Notes: generated from the sequence alone by a model not told the origin. DNA of 31,598 nucleotides from Clostridia bacterium (GCA_900767015.1 CAAFXQ010000032.1:1-31598); one strand, 5' to 3'; shown: positions 7,601 to 14,826, counted from the stretch's first letter. Numbers and translations are program-made.

Positions 7601-8218
7601 ACGGCGGCGATAAGCGTTGACTGCGTCCCAGTCAAGCATATCGGCAAGATCCTTGTAGTCCCAGACCTGAATCTTCTGAATTTCGTGAGAAGTACGGAAA
7701 CCGTCGAAGAAGTGCAGGAACGGAACACGACCCTTAATCGTAGAAAGGTGAGCAACCGCACCGAGATCCATAACCTCCTGAACGTTGCTCGAGCAAAGCA
7801 TGGCGTAGCCGGTCTGACGGCAGGCATAAATATCGGAATGGTCGCCGAAGATGTTCAGAGCGTGGCTCGATACGCAGCGGGCAGAAACGTGAATAACGTT
7901 CGGAAGAAGCTCACCGGCGATTTTGTACATATTCGGGATCATAAGAAGAAGACCCTGAGAAGCGGTGTAGGTCGTGGTCAAAGCACCGGCTGCAAGCGAG
8001 CCGTGAACAGCACCGGCGGCGCCGGCTTCGGACTGCATTTCGGTAACCTTTACGTTCTGACCGAAAAGGTTCTTGGTGTCTTTTGCGGACATAACATCGG
8101 TGACCTCAGCCATGACGGACGAGGGAGTGATGGGATAGATGGCAGCAACTTCCGTAAACGCATACGATACGTGTGCGGCGGCGTTGTTACCGTCCATGGT
8201 TTTGGTTTTTCTTGCCAT
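4643..8218 (-). CDS. nifJ: Pyruvate:ferredoxin (flavodoxin) oxidoreductase, single chain
   Basis: A 1191-residue full-length enzyme that oxidatively decarboxylates pyruvate to acetyl-CoA and CO2 and reduces ferredoxin or flavodoxin: the main pyruvate-splitting step of anaerobic clostridia. In order: the pyruvate-binding N-terminal domain (YAFTEVAAIYPITPSS near residue 20), the core transketolase-like domain II, the gamma domain (GLGADGTVGANKNSIK near 427), two 4Fe-4S clusters (CIQCGICSYVCP near 695 and CTGCKSCINVCP near 748), and the C-terminal thiamine-diphosphate domain with CAGCGETPY, GDGWAYDIGFGGLDH (near 976) and DTEVYSNTGGQ. The ATG is preceded by AAGGAGG on the minus strand. The gene is monocistronic, with a terminator at 4560-4598. 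The cytosolic enzyme is likely highly expressed. Confidence 0.98.
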   Translation of the reverse strand: MARKTKTMDGNNAAAHVSYAFTEVAAIYPITPSSVMAEVTDVMSAKDTKNLFGQNVKVTEMQSEAGAAGAVHGSLAAGALTTTYTASQGLLLMIPNMYKIAGELLPNVIHVSARCVSSHALNIFGDHSDIYACRQTGYAMLCSSNVQEVMDLGAVAHLSTIKGRVPFLHFFDGFRTSHEIQKIQVWDYKDLADMLDWDAVNAYRRRSLNPEHPVLRGSAQNPDIFFQAREACNKYYDDIVGITEDYMNQVNAKIGTDYKLFNYYGAPDAEKVIVAMGSVCDTIEETIDYLAAKGEKVGLIKVRLYRPFSVKHLLDVMPDTVKCISVLDRTKEPGALGEPLFLDVVAALRDSKFANVPVYGGRYGLGSKDTNPSHIISVYRNMESASPKKTFTVAIEDDVTGLSLPVSEVPNTTPAGTHCCKFWGLGADGTVGANKNSIKIIGDNTDMYAQGYFSYDSKKSGGITVSHLRFGETPIKSTYLINKANFVACHNPSYVNKYPMVQDLVPGGTFLLNCSWDLQGLEENLPGSMKKYIAENDIQLYTIDATHIAKELGLGGRVNTILQSAFFGLSKIIPADKAVELMKEAATKSYSKKGMDIVELNHRAIEKGIDGVVKVDVPASWKDAVEETKVVEVKTDRPEMKKFVEEILEPTSAQLGDTLPVSTFVEGADGTFPQGSAAFEKRGIAVDVPTWLPENCIQCGICSYVCPHAVIRPFALTDAELAAAPEGTKSAPMTGMPGYNFAMGISVMDCTGCKSCINVCPGKKSNKALVPNELATQKAEQAKFDYLYSLDEKPEVLEKFKDSTVKGSQFRVPLLEFSGACAGCGETPYAKLATQLFGDRMYIANATGCSSIWGGSAPSTPYTINKKGHGPAWSNSLFEDNAEFGYGMLLAQIAIRDRLSEKVQMIADGCPIEEVKAAAQGWLDTKENGAENGKASEALIAALKANDIDCCEAGAAAKKEILEDADYLAKKSQWILGGDGWAYDIGFGGLDHVLASHQNVNVLVFDTEVYSNTGGQASKSTPTGAVAQFAAAGKEVKKKDLAQIAMSYGYVYVAQVAMGADYNQCLKAFKEAESYDGPSIIIAYAPCINHGIKGGMGISMTEEKKAVACGYWYNFRFDPRLVAEGKNPFTLDSKEPTEEYLAFIKNEARYSRLMREFPDRAEKLYAESAQFAKEKYEHLKKLQAMYAPDAE

Positions 8219-8265
8219 TGGATGATCCTCCTTGTATTTTTAAAGTGTAATTTACACAAACCAAC

Positions 8266-8293
8266 ATTTTATATTTTATCACTTGAAAGGCAA
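8266..8293 (-). promoter_or_regulatory. Possible promoter of nifJ with nearby palindromes
   Basis: On the minus strand TTGCCT (8293-8288) and TAAAAT (8271-8266) are 16 bases apart; the -35 box is poor. A palindrome GTGTAATTTACAC (8245-8257) lies just downstream and a second dyad TTGTA-N4-TACAA (8295-8308) just upstream, both plausible operators. The assignment is tentative. Confidence 0.4.
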
Positions 8294-8398
8294 GTTGTAA
8301 ATATACAAATAGCGAAAATATTGATTTCTTTGTCAAAAAAAGTTGGTAATTTTTCCTTATCTCCGAATAGGAATGAGTTTTTCATGGTACACAAGCCG

Positions 8399-8441
8399 AA
8401 AAAAGGCCTGCCTCCCCGGTTGAACCGTAAGAAGCAAGCCT
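8399..8441 (-). terminator. Terminator of the liv operon
   Basis: On the minus strand an imperfect stem (arms 8404-8411 and 8434-8441, about 7 of 8 pairs) encloses a small CGGTT/AACCG hairpin and is followed by a run of T. It lies just past livF. Confidence 0.65.
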
Positions 8442-8458
8442 GATTTTTCGGTAAAATA

Positions 8459-8474
8459 CGGCGGTCAGCCGCCG
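8459..8474 (-). terminator. Hairpin carrying the livF stop codon in its loop
   Basis: CGGCGG (8459-8464) and CCGCCG (8469-8474) pair around a 4-base loop that contains part of the livF stop codon (8465-8467). On the minus strand it is followed by TATTTTACC. It may help terminate transcription or protect the 3' end of the mRNA. Confidence 0.5.
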
Positions 8475-9175
8475 AGGCAAGCTTTCTTGATTTCTTCGCT
8501 TTGCATCAGCTCGGCGCCCGTTCCGCTCAGAGCGATCTTGCCGTTTTCGAGAACGTAGGCACGGTCGGAAATTGCAAGGGATTTACCGGCGTTCTGTTCA
8601 ACGAGAAGAATAGTCGTGCCGCTGTTGTGGAAATCCTTGATAATCTCGAAAACCTGATCGACAAGAAGCGGAGAAAGTCCCATTGACGGCTCGTCGAGCA
8701 TCAGAAGTTTCGGGTGACTCATCATCGCTCTGCCCATGGCAAGCATCTGCTGTTCACCGCCGGAAAGCGTACCGGCGATCTGATTCTTTCTTTCACCGAG
8801 ACGGGGGAATCTTGTATAGATTTCCTCGATGTCATTTTTGATTTTCTTTTTATCCGTTTCCGTGAAAGCACCCATGAGAAGATTCTGATACACGGTAAGC
8901 TCCTGGAAAATGCGTCTTCCCTCGGGAACCTGGGTCATACCGAGCTTTACGATCTTATGACAGGGAACCTTGTTGATAACCTGACCTTCGTAGGTAACCG
9001 TTCCGCTTTTAATCGGAACAAGACCCATAATGCTTTGCATCGTGGTGGTCTTTCCGGCACCGTTCGCACCGATCAGGGTTACGATTTCGCCTTGGTTAAC
9101 CTCAAAGCTGATACCCTTGATCGCCTGAATAACGCCGTAATAGACCTGTAAATCTTTAACTTCTAACATTGCCAT
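8465..9175 (-). CDS. livF: Branched-chain amino acid ABC transporter, ATP-binding protein LivF
   Basis: A 236-residue ABC ATPase of the LivF type, one of the two ATPases that power high-affinity uptake of leucine, isoleucine and valine (some relatives take up other amino acids or urea). Seen: Walker A GANGAGKT (residues 36-43), signature LSGGEQQ (near 142), Walker B LLMLDEP followed by SMGLSPLLVDQVFEII, typical of LivF, and the H-loop-region LLVEQNAG. It starts 5 bases after livG, whose stop codon lies inside this gene's GGAGGGTAAG ribosome site, so translation is likely coupled. It is the last gene of the operon. A cytosolic face of the membrane location is expected. Confidence 0.95.
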   Translation of the reverse strand: MAMLEVKDLQVYYGVIQAIKGISFEVNQGEIVTLIGANGAGKTTTMQSIMGLVPIKSGTVTYEGQVINKVPCHKIVKLGMTQVPEGRRIFQELTVYQNLLMGAFTETDKKKIKNDIEEIYTRFPRLGERKNQIAGTLSGGEQQMLAMGRAMMSHPKLLMLDEPSMGLSPLLVDQVFEIIKDFHNSGTTILLVEQNAGKSLAISDRAYVLENGKIALSGTGAELMQSEEIKKACLGG

Positions 9176-9180
9176 AAGTC

Positions 9181-9951
9181 TTACCCTCCGATATAAGCTT
9201 TAATAACCTCGGGGTCATTGAGGGCGTCGTTGACCTTGCCCTGACAAAGCGTAGTGCCGAAGTTTAAAACAGTGATTTCATCGCAAAGACCGGAAACAAA
9301 CTTAAGGTCGTGCTCGATAAGAAGCACGGTGATGTCAAACTCGTCACGGATAAAGCGGACAGTGTCCATCAGTTCCTCCGTTTCGTTCGGGTTCATACCT
9401 GCCGCCGGCTCATCGAGCAGAAGAAGCTTCGGATTGGTGGCAAGCGCTCTTGCGATTTCAAGCTTTCTTTGTTTACCGTAAGGAAGATTACACGCAAGGT
9501 TGTTCCGCTCTTCTTCAAGGTCGAAGATGCGGAGAATTTCCTTGGCTCTTTCTCTCATTCTGACCTCGGTATCGTAATGCTTCGGGAGCTTGAGCATACT
9601 CACGAAAGCACTGCACTTGAATTCGGGCTGATTGTGCAGTCCGACAAGTACGTTCCGGATAACGCTCATGTTGTTAAAAAGACGGATATTCTGAAACGTT
9701 CTTGCGATACCCTTGTGGTTGATGACTTCCTGACTTTTTCCTTTAAGCTCTTCACCGTCGAGGAAAAAGGTGCCGGTTGTCGGCTTGTAAACGCCGGTAA
9801 GCAGATTGAAAATAGTCGTTTTACCGGCGCCGTTCGGTCCGATCAGACCGTAGAGCTGATTTTTCTTGATCTGGAGGTTTACGTTATCAACGGCTTTCAG
9901 TCCGCCGAAAGAAATACCCAATTCTTTGGTTTCGAGAACATAGTCAGCCAT
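9181..9951 (-). CDS. livG: Branched-chain amino acid ABC transporter, ATP-binding protein LivG
   Basis: A 256-residue ABC ATPase of the LivG type, partner of LivF. Seen: Walker A GPNGAGKT (residues 38-45), GIARTFQNIRLF (the Q-loop region typical of LivG), a signature region in the degenerate form LPYGKQRKLEIARAL, Walker B LLLLDEPAAGMNPNET, and a switch HD pair in LLIEHDLKFV. The LPYGKQR signature replaces LSGGQ, as is usual in LivG. Its AAGGAGG ribosome site overlaps the end of livM, which stops 2 bases before the start codon, indicating translational coupling. Confidence 0.96.
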   Translation of the reverse strand: MADYVLETKELGISFGGLKAVDNVNLQIKKNQLYGLIGPNGAGKTTIFNLLTGVYKPTTGTFFLDGEELKGKSQEVINHKGIARTFQNIRLFNNMSVIRNVLVGLHNQPEFKCSAFVSMLKLPKHYDTEVRMRERAKEILRIFDLEEERNNLACNLPYGKQRKLEIARALATNPKLLLLDEPAAGMNPNETEELMDTVRFIRDEFDITVLLIEHDLKFVSGLCDEITVLNFGTTLCQGKVNDALNDPEVIKAYIGG

Positions 9952-9953
9952 GC

Positions 9954-11108
9954 TTATTTTCCTCCTTTCTTGTCCGGTTTGTCGGGCTTATCAGGTGTAT
10001 AGGGGCTTTCCGGCGTCACTTCAACCGAAAGCACCTCGTCCATCTTAATCTTTGTCGGAATTTTATCCCATTTTGCCGGGTCGTTCTTGATCGAAGCCGG
10101 ATTCTTCTTTTCTTTTCTGTCGTGAAGAATGCGGGTAATCGAAAGCTTTTCACGAAGCGGCTGAAGCTTCGGAGCATTGTTGAAGATGATGAACACAATA
10201 AGAATGATTGCGTAAACTAAGAACTTAATTGCCGCAAGGTCGCCCGAAAGTCTTGTCTGAAGCTGGAAGTTGAGAACAGTGATAAGCGTTGCCGCAATAA
10301 TGGAACCGGTAATATTACCCATTCCGCCGAGAACGACCATAACAAGAATTTCGATCGAGTAGTTATACGAGAAGAACGAGTAGATAACCGGCGAAGCGTA
10401 ATGGCCGTAAATAACACCGGCGATACCGGCGAAAAAGGCGGCAAGAATGAACACAAAAAGCTTGTAATAGGTGACGTTGATGCCCATCGCTTTTGCCGCA
10501 ATCTCATTGTCACGGATTGCCGTAATCGCTCTGCCGTGCTTGCTCTTGATAATGTTTTGAATAAAGAACAACGTGATAAACACCATGATAAAAGCAACGA
10601 TGAAAAGTCCGCCCTTGTAGGTGGTGGTACGAAGACCGAGCGCACCGCCGAAGGTTTTCATGTTTTTAAAAACATTTCGGACAATTTCGCCGAAAGCGAG
10701 CGTAACAATTGCAAGATAGTCGCCCTTGAGCCGTAACGCCGGAAGTCCGATGATAAAACCGAAGAACGCCGCAACAACACCGCCGATTGCCATAGCGATA
10801 ATCAGAACAAGAAGCGGAGAGTCGATAACCTTATTCAGGTTATTTGCCGCAAGACAGCCGATATAGGCACCGACGCACATGAAGCCGGCATGCCCGAGAC
10901 TGAGTTCGCCTAAAAAGCCGACAACGAGGTTCAGGGAAACGGCAAGGATAATGCTGAAAGCAATCTGCGTCAGAAGCGTCATGCTTGAGCGGGGAAGATT
11001 GCCTGTTGCTTTGAGGATAAGAGAAAGGGCAAGAATCACACCGACGATGATGTAGTTTGTAAGATCCTTGAGCTTGAAGGTCTTTTTAACGTTTTTCATG
11101 TATCCCAT
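9954..11108 (-). CDS. livM: Branched-chain amino acid ABC transporter, permease LivM
   Basis: A 384-residue integral membrane permease of the LivM type. Multiple hydrophobic helices are visible, together with the family block LVVGFLGELSLGHAGFMCVG (near residue 61), the cytosolic coupling loop GRAITAIRDNEIAAKAMGIN (near 193) and GGMGNITGSIIAA (near 262). The cytosolic C-terminal tail is longer than in well-known relatives and ends in a PDKPDKPDK-type repeat of unknown role. It follows livH with a 2-base gap, and an AGAAGG ribosome site precedes the ATG at 11108. Confidence 0.95.
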   Translation of the reverse strand: MGYMKNVKKTFKLKDLTNYIIVGVILALSLILKATGNLPRSSMTLLTQIAFSIILAVSLNLVVGFLGELSLGHAGFMCVGAYIGCLAANNLNKVIDSPLLVLIIAMAIGGVVAAFFGFIIGLPALRLKGDYLAIVTLAFGEIVRNVFKNMKTFGGALGLRTTTYKGGLFIVAFIMVFITLFFIQNIIKSKHGRAITAIRDNEIAAKAMGINVTYYKLFVFILAAFFAGIAGVIYGHYASPVIYSFFSYNYSIEILVMVVLGGMGNITGSIIAATLITVLNFQLQTRLSGDLAAIKFLVYAIILIVFIIFNNAPKLQPLREKLSITRILHDRKEKKNPASIKNDPAKWDKIPTKIKMDEVLSVEVTPESPYTPDKPDKPDKKGGK

Positions 11109-11110
11109 AC

Positions 11111-11974
11111 TTATACCTTCTCCCTTCTCTTCTTACCGAGAAGACCGATCGGTCTTACAAGAAGAATCACGATAAGAAGCGCAAATTCAACGGCGGTCGT
11201 ATACGGAGCAAGAACGGGTATGCTCAATGAAATTTTTTCAACGATACCCAGAAGCATGCCGCCGAGCATAGCGCCGGGGATGGAACCGATACCGCCGATA
11301 ACCGCCGCCGTGAACGCCTTGATACCGGGCATTGCGCCGAGTGTCGGACTGACCGACGGAATCTGCATCAGGTAAAACAGACTTGCGAAAGCGGCAAGCG
11401 CCGAGCCGATTGCAAAGGTGGTGGTGATAATCATGTTGACGTTAACGCCCATCAGCTGAGCGGCGCCTCTGTCCTCGGAAACGGCAAGCATGGCACGTCC
11501 GAGTCTTGTTTTTTTGACGAAAAGCTGAAGAGAAATCATGATTATAGCACCGATTCCGAGCGTGAGAAGCGCCGAAACACTGAACTCAGCGGAGCCGAGC
11601 TTTACCGTTCCGTAATTGACAATGGAAACAGTCTGTGATTTGGAGCCGAAAATCAGCTGTGCGACAGACTGAAGAAGATAGCTGACGCCGATTGCCGTAA
11701 TCAGAACGGCGAGAGGTGAAGCACCTCTTAAGGGCTTATACGCAACCTTTTCGGTAATAACGCCCATAGCCGTGCAGATAATAATTGCAGCAATGGCGGC
11801 AAGAATCGGGTGTCCCCCGAGATTTAAGGTTGTAAGAATTGCGTATGCACCGACCATGATGATATCGCCGTGGGCGAAGTTAAGCATTTTCGCAATTCCG
11901 TAAACCATAGTATAGCCTAAGGCAATCAGGGCGTAGATACTGCCGAGGCTGAGTCCGTCTATAAATGTAGTCAT
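11111..11974 (-). CDS. livH: Branched-chain amino acid ABC transporter, permease LivH
   Basis: A 287-residue integral membrane permease of the LivH type. Seen: the N-terminal block GLSLGSIYALIALGYTMVYG followed by MLNFAHGDIIMVG, the coupling loop LGRAMLAVSEDRGAAQLMGV, and AVIGGIGSIPGAMLGG, all hallmarks of the family. I chose the ATG at 11974 because GGAG lies 7 bases before it; an in-frame ATG at 11980 directly abuts that site. It pairs with LivM to form the transmembrane channel. It is separated from livJ by 242 bases that hold hairpins and 9-base repeats, unlike the tight spacing of the rest of the operon. Confidence 0.95.
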   Translation of the reverse strand: MTTFIDGLSLGSIYALIALGYTMVYGIAKMLNFAHGDIIMVGAYAILTTLNLGGHPILAAIAAIIICTAMGVITEKVAYKPLRGASPLAVLITAIGVSYLLQSVAQLIFGSKSQTVSIVNYGTVKLGSAEFSVSALLTLGIGAIIMISLQLFVKKTRLGRAMLAVSEDRGAAQLMGVNVNMIITTTFAIGSALAAFASLFYLMQIPSVSPTLGAMPGIKAFTAAVIGGIGSIPGAMLGGMLLGIVEKISLSIPVLAPYTTAVEFALLIVILLVRPIGLLGKKRREKV

Positions 11975-11995
11975 AAACATTCTCCATTTCCTGGA

Positions 11996-12088
11996 TTTTA
12001 GATATTAGATTTTAGATGTTAGAAAACGCTGTGGATTAGTATCAGATAAAAAACTCCAACATCTAATATCTAACATCTAACATCTAAA
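11996..12088. repeat. TTAGATRTTAGAT-type short repeats forming an inverted repeat
   Basis: The left part (about 11996-12025) has repeats of TTAGAT(A/G)TTAGA on the plus strand. The right part (about 12058-12088) has the inverted form CTAACATCTAA. The two parts can pair into a long AT-rich hairpin. The same TTAGATGTTAGATATTAGA motif occurs in repeat C at about 20187-20215. Confidence 0.75.
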
Positions 12089-12093
12089 CAGAA

Positions 12094-12127
12094 GCAATCG
12101 GGTGTCAGTGTTTCGGCACCCGATTGC
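12094..12127 (-). terminator. Intercistronic hairpin between livJ and livH
   Basis: Arms GCAATCGGGTG (12094-12104) and CACCCGATTGC (12117-12127) are perfectly complementary. On the minus strand the hairpin is followed only by TTCTGTTT, a weak T tract. This suits partial termination or mRNA stabilisation after livJ, which would give more binding protein than permease (inference). Confidence 0.6.
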
Positions 12128-12216
12128 ACGATGAATTGATTTTGTCGCATGGCGACACCGGTTACGGACAATTATCAGCGATAACGGTCCGAACGGGAAC
12201 TGAACAGTAAATTAAA

Positions 12217-13419
12217 TTATTTGTTGAGTTCAACGATTGTCGGTACCTTTGTCGGAGCACCGGAAACGTCCCAAGTCATCTTGCCGGTAACGCCGGTGAA
12301 GGAGAAGTCCTCGGCAGTGATCGTCTTAACGATAATGTCGCAAAGCTCGGAAGCAGAAATTGTTACGTTGTCAACGCCTGCCTTCTTCATCGCTTCGAAG
12401 ATAACATAAACAGCATCGTAACCGTCGGCAGCAAACTGATCGGGAGCTGCGCCGTACTTATCGGTATAAGCCTTAACGAAAGCAGAAACCTTTTCGTCCT
12501 TGCTTTCAACATCGAACGGAGTGATGTAGGAAACCTTGTTGGTTACGGAAGCGTCAAGCTGATCCTTAACGCCGTCAAGACCGTCGCAGCCGAAGATAAG
12601 AGCGTCACAGCCCTTAGCGGAGGCAGCCTTAGCGATAAGACCGGCTTCGGTGTAGTAGATGGGAACGAAGATAACGTCGCAGTCCTTGAGAGCTTCAACC
12701 TGAGTGGAGAAGTCCTTCTTGTTTTCTGCGTCGAAGGTCTGGGTGGAGTAATCCTTGCCGAGTTCCTTCATCTTAGCGTCGAAAGCCTCGTAGATACCGG
12801 CTGAATACGGATCGCTGGTGTCATAGATTGCACCGATCTTTTCGTACTTGCTGGAAAGCTCTTCAGCGGCAAGAACGCCCTGGTCGGGGTCGCCGAAGCA
12901 GATACGGAAAGCGTTCGCTCTGTCAGCGATTACGTTGGCAGCGGAAGCGGACGGAGTCATGAAGAATACGTTGTCTTCAACAGCTCTGCCTGCAAAAGCG
13001 TCAGCGGAACCGGAAGTTACGGAACCGAGAGAAGCCTGCATGCCTGCTTCATAGAGGGTATCATAGCCTGTCTGAGCGTCAGCGGCAGCAGCCTTGTCGT
13101 CCTTGATGTCGAACTTGAAGTTCTTGCCGTTGAGTCCGCCGGCTGCGTTGATCTCAGCAACTGCGAGATCGGCACCGTTTTTAACGGAGATACCGTACTG
13201 AGCGGCGTCGCCGGTAAGCGGTCCTGTTGCGCCGATGAAATACTCGGTGTTGTTGGCGGCGTAATTGTCGCCTGATGCAGCGGGCTTGCTGTCAGCTGCG
13301 GTTGTGTCTCCGGCTGCGGTTGTTCCGTCTGTATTTCCCGACTTGCTGCAAGCGGCGAAGCAGGACAGGCAAAGAACAGCTACGAGCACAAGAGCGAGAA
13401 CTTTTTTGATGTTTCTCAT
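12217..13419 (-). CDS. livJ: Branched-chain amino acid ABC transporter, substrate-binding lipoprotein
   Basis: An extracellular, lipid-anchored solute-binding protein of the Leu/Ile/Val-binding (Peripla_BP_6) family that delivers ligand to LivHM. Seen: a basic N terminus, a hydrophobic signal segment and a lipobox LSCFAAC, then a low-complexity Gly/Thr/Ala linker with repeated AAGDTTAADS-like residues, then the binding fold starting YFIGATGPLTGDAAQYGIS with NGADLAVAEINAAGGLNG. I prefer the ATG at 13419: GAAAGG lies about 11 bases before it, and family members usually begin just before the lysines of the signal. In-frame ATGs at 13428 and 13443 are possible alternatives. It is the first gene of the operon, with a consensus promoter upstream. 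The true ligand cannot be read from sequence. Confidence 0.94.
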   Translation of the reverse strand: MRNIKKVLALVLVAVLCLSCFAACSKSGNTDGTTAAGDTTAADSKPAASGDNYAANNTEYFIGATGPLTGDAAQYGISVKNGADLAVAEINAAGGLNGKNFKFDIKDDKAAAADAQTGYDTLYEAGMQASLGSVTSGSADAFAGRAVEDNVFFMTPSASAANVIADRANAFRICFGDPDQGVLAAEELSSKYEKIGAIYDTSDPYSAGIYEAFDAKMKELGKDYSTQTFDAENKKDFSTQVEALKDCDVIFVPIYYTEAGLIAKAASAKGCDALIFGCDGLDGVKDQLDASVTNKVSYITPFDVESKDEKVSAFVKAYTDKYGAAPDQFAADGYDAVYVIFEAMKKAGVDNVTISASELCDIIVKTITAEDFSFTGVTGKMTWDVSGAPTKVPTIVELNK

Positions 13420-13499
13420 TGGAATCATAACCTTTCTTTTCATAAGATTTGTTTTTTCATATTGAAGAGAACCGATCGTCTCCGAATATGTTGTAAAGA

Positions 13500-13538
13500 A
13501 TTATAGCATTACATTTTGTTATTGTCAACAACAAAATG
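13500..13538 (-). promoter_or_regulatory. Consensus promoter of the liv operon with an overlapping dyad
   Basis: On the minus strand TTGACA (13528-13523) and TATAAT (13505-13500) are separated by 17 bases, a perfect sigma-A match. A 9+9 inverted repeat CATTTTGTT (13512-13520) / AACAAAATG (13530-13538) covers the -35 box and is a strong operator candidate. Confidence 0.8.
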
Positions 13539-13562
13539 ATTTTTTATAGGACTGCACAAGTC

Positions 13563-13687
13563 TGACAAAATTTTCGGGTTAGATTATACAAAATGAACAA
13601 GGATTTTGTCATATTTCCGCAAAAGAGCGCCGGGTTTCTGTTTGTATGATAAAAAGCAGGCGAGTATATCCATGACGTTTTGTCATG
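13563..13687. promoter_or_regulatory. Cluster of TGACAAAA boxes upstream of livJ
   Basis: TGACAAAAT at 13563-13571 is matched by its exact inverse ATTTTGTCA at 13603-13611. A third, inverted GTTTTGTCA (13677-13685) lies within a separate CATGAC/GTCATG hairpin (13671-13687). The boxes lie between the lysR stop and the livJ promoter and could bind the LysR protein. This is an inference from position and symmetry. Confidence 0.45.
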
Positions 13688-13693
13688 TATCAC

Positions 13694-14557
13694 TCATGAA
13701 TCGGCATATATTTCTCCGATCGCCTCTACCGCCGAAGACACAAATACCTTGACCGCCGGCGGCGCACTTTTGAGCGACTTGAGACAAATGACAAGCTCTC
13801 TGTGTGCCGCCGGAACAAGCGGCAGACTGATAACATCGTTCCGGTTTCCGTGCATAACAAGCTCGGACAGCATACTGATGCCCATACCGTGTTCGACCAT
13901 AAAAACAACCGTCGGGTCGTCGACATAGGCCGGCTCGATGTTCGGCTTGACGTTCTCCCGCTCGAAAAAGCGGACGATATCCTTGTCGAAGCCGTAATAC
14001 GGCATGATGAAATCCCGGTTGTCGTAATTTTTGATCGGAAACGCCGTAAGACCGACAAATTCCGGACTGTCCGGCAAAATCGCAAGAAGCGGGTCGTCCC
14101 GCAGATGAACAAATTCGAAACCCTGATAGTCCTGACGGCTTGCGAAAGCTAAATCCGCTTCTCCGCTTTCTACCCTTTCGTATGCGCCCTCAAGCGTACA
14201 CGAGCTCATTTCAATAGCGACGTCCGGCAGCTTTTCATGAAACTTTTTCACAATGAACGGAAGCCAATGCATCAGCATACTCGTATACGCACAGACCCGG
14301 ATTGAGCTGTTCTTTTTCTGTCTGATGAGTGAGATCTCTTTTTCAAGCTTATCGGCGTGCACGAGCATCGCCCGGATAGACGGAAGAATCCGTTCCCCCT
14401 CTGACGACGGCACAACCCCGTTGCGGCTTCTTTTTAAAAGCGGAAAGCCGAACTCCTTTTCAAGTGAGCTGATCATTTTCGTGATGCCCGACTGCGTAAA
14501 ACCCATGACCTTTGCGGCTTTGGTGATACTCCCGAGATCCACCGCATTGATCAGCAC
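13694..14557 (-). CDS. LysR-type transcriptional regulator (start codon unclear)
   Basis: A LysR family protein with an N-terminal winged helix-turn-helix (GSITKAAKVMGFTQSGITKMISSLEKEFGFPLLKR, cited as two adjoining blocks from residue 9) and a C-terminal LysR effector-binding fold. The given start is the GTG at 14557, the first canonical codon, but it cuts off the start of helix 1. The same frame continues upstream with residues TDTKKLE, as in full-length relatives, to about 14578, with no ATG, GTG or TTG. A GAAAGGGG ribosome site and a consensus promoter lie further up. An ACG at 14578 sits at ideal distance from that site. The gene lies upstream of, and in the same direction as, the liv operon, so it may regulate it; it could equally act on the divergent acyl-ligase operon. 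Confidence 0.88.
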   Translation of the reverse strand: MLINAVDLGSITKAAKVMGFTQSGITKMISSLEKEFGFPLLKRSRNGVVPSSEGERILPSIRAMLVHADKLEKEISLIRQKKNSSIRVCAYTSMLMHWLPFIVKKFHEKLPDVAIEMSSCTLEGAYERVESGEADLAFASRQDYQGFEFVHLRDDPLLAILPDSPEFVGLTAFPIKNYDNRDFIMPYYGFDKDIVRFFERENVKPNIEPAYVDDPTVVFMVEHGMGISMLSELVMHGNRNDVISLPLVPAAHRELVICLKSLKSAPPAVKVFVSSAVEAIGEIYADS

Positions 14558-14615
14558 TTCAAGCTTCTTTGTATCCGTTCTGACCGCCCCTTTCTCTCCT
14601 GCGAATTGTGCTTAC

Positions 14616-14644
14616 AGTATAACCTTTCCGCTTCGGATTGTCAA
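14616..14644 (-). promoter_or_regulatory. Promoter of the LysR gene
   Basis: On the minus strand TTGACA (14644-14639) and TATACT (14621-14616) are separated by 17 bases. The transcript would start near 14609, only about 30 bases before the expected start of the protein. Confidence 0.75.
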
Positions 14645-14796
14645 TTCGTATACAAAGCCCGATGTTGTGTATATAAAGCAGCAAAATCGAAAGCTTCAAT
14701 TGTTAATTTTTTGTGAATCGATTTGGTACAATTGTCCTTGGAGTGTAACAGTATTTTGACTGAGACTAACACTATTTTAGGATTTGTATGCGTAAA

Positions 14797-14826
14797 CGTT
14801 CATTTTTTATGAATGTATTATGAACG
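14797..14826. promoter_or_regulatory. ATGAACG-type inverted repeat upstream of the acyl-ligase operon
   Basis: CGTTCAT (14797-14803) and ATGAACG (14820-14826) form an inverted repeat, with an inner ATGAATG half-site between them. It lies about 35 bases upstream of the operon's -35 box in the 430-base divergent intergenic region, and is a candidate binding site for a regulator. Confidence 0.4.

Noticed and set aside
8245..8308. Rex redox-repressor site upstream of nifJ
   Set aside because: Two palindromes with TGTAA or TTGTA half-sites exist, but spacing and symmetry do not match the known Rex operator, so they are noted only as possible operators.
13563..13580. CodY box upstream of livJ (AATTTTC start)
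   Set aside because: Only about 9 of 15 positions fit the CodY consensus and the second half-site is missing.
14797..14826. Confident FadR-type operator
   Set aside because: The half-sites are similar but the spacing differs from the Bacillus FadR consensus. Reported only as an unassigned dyad.
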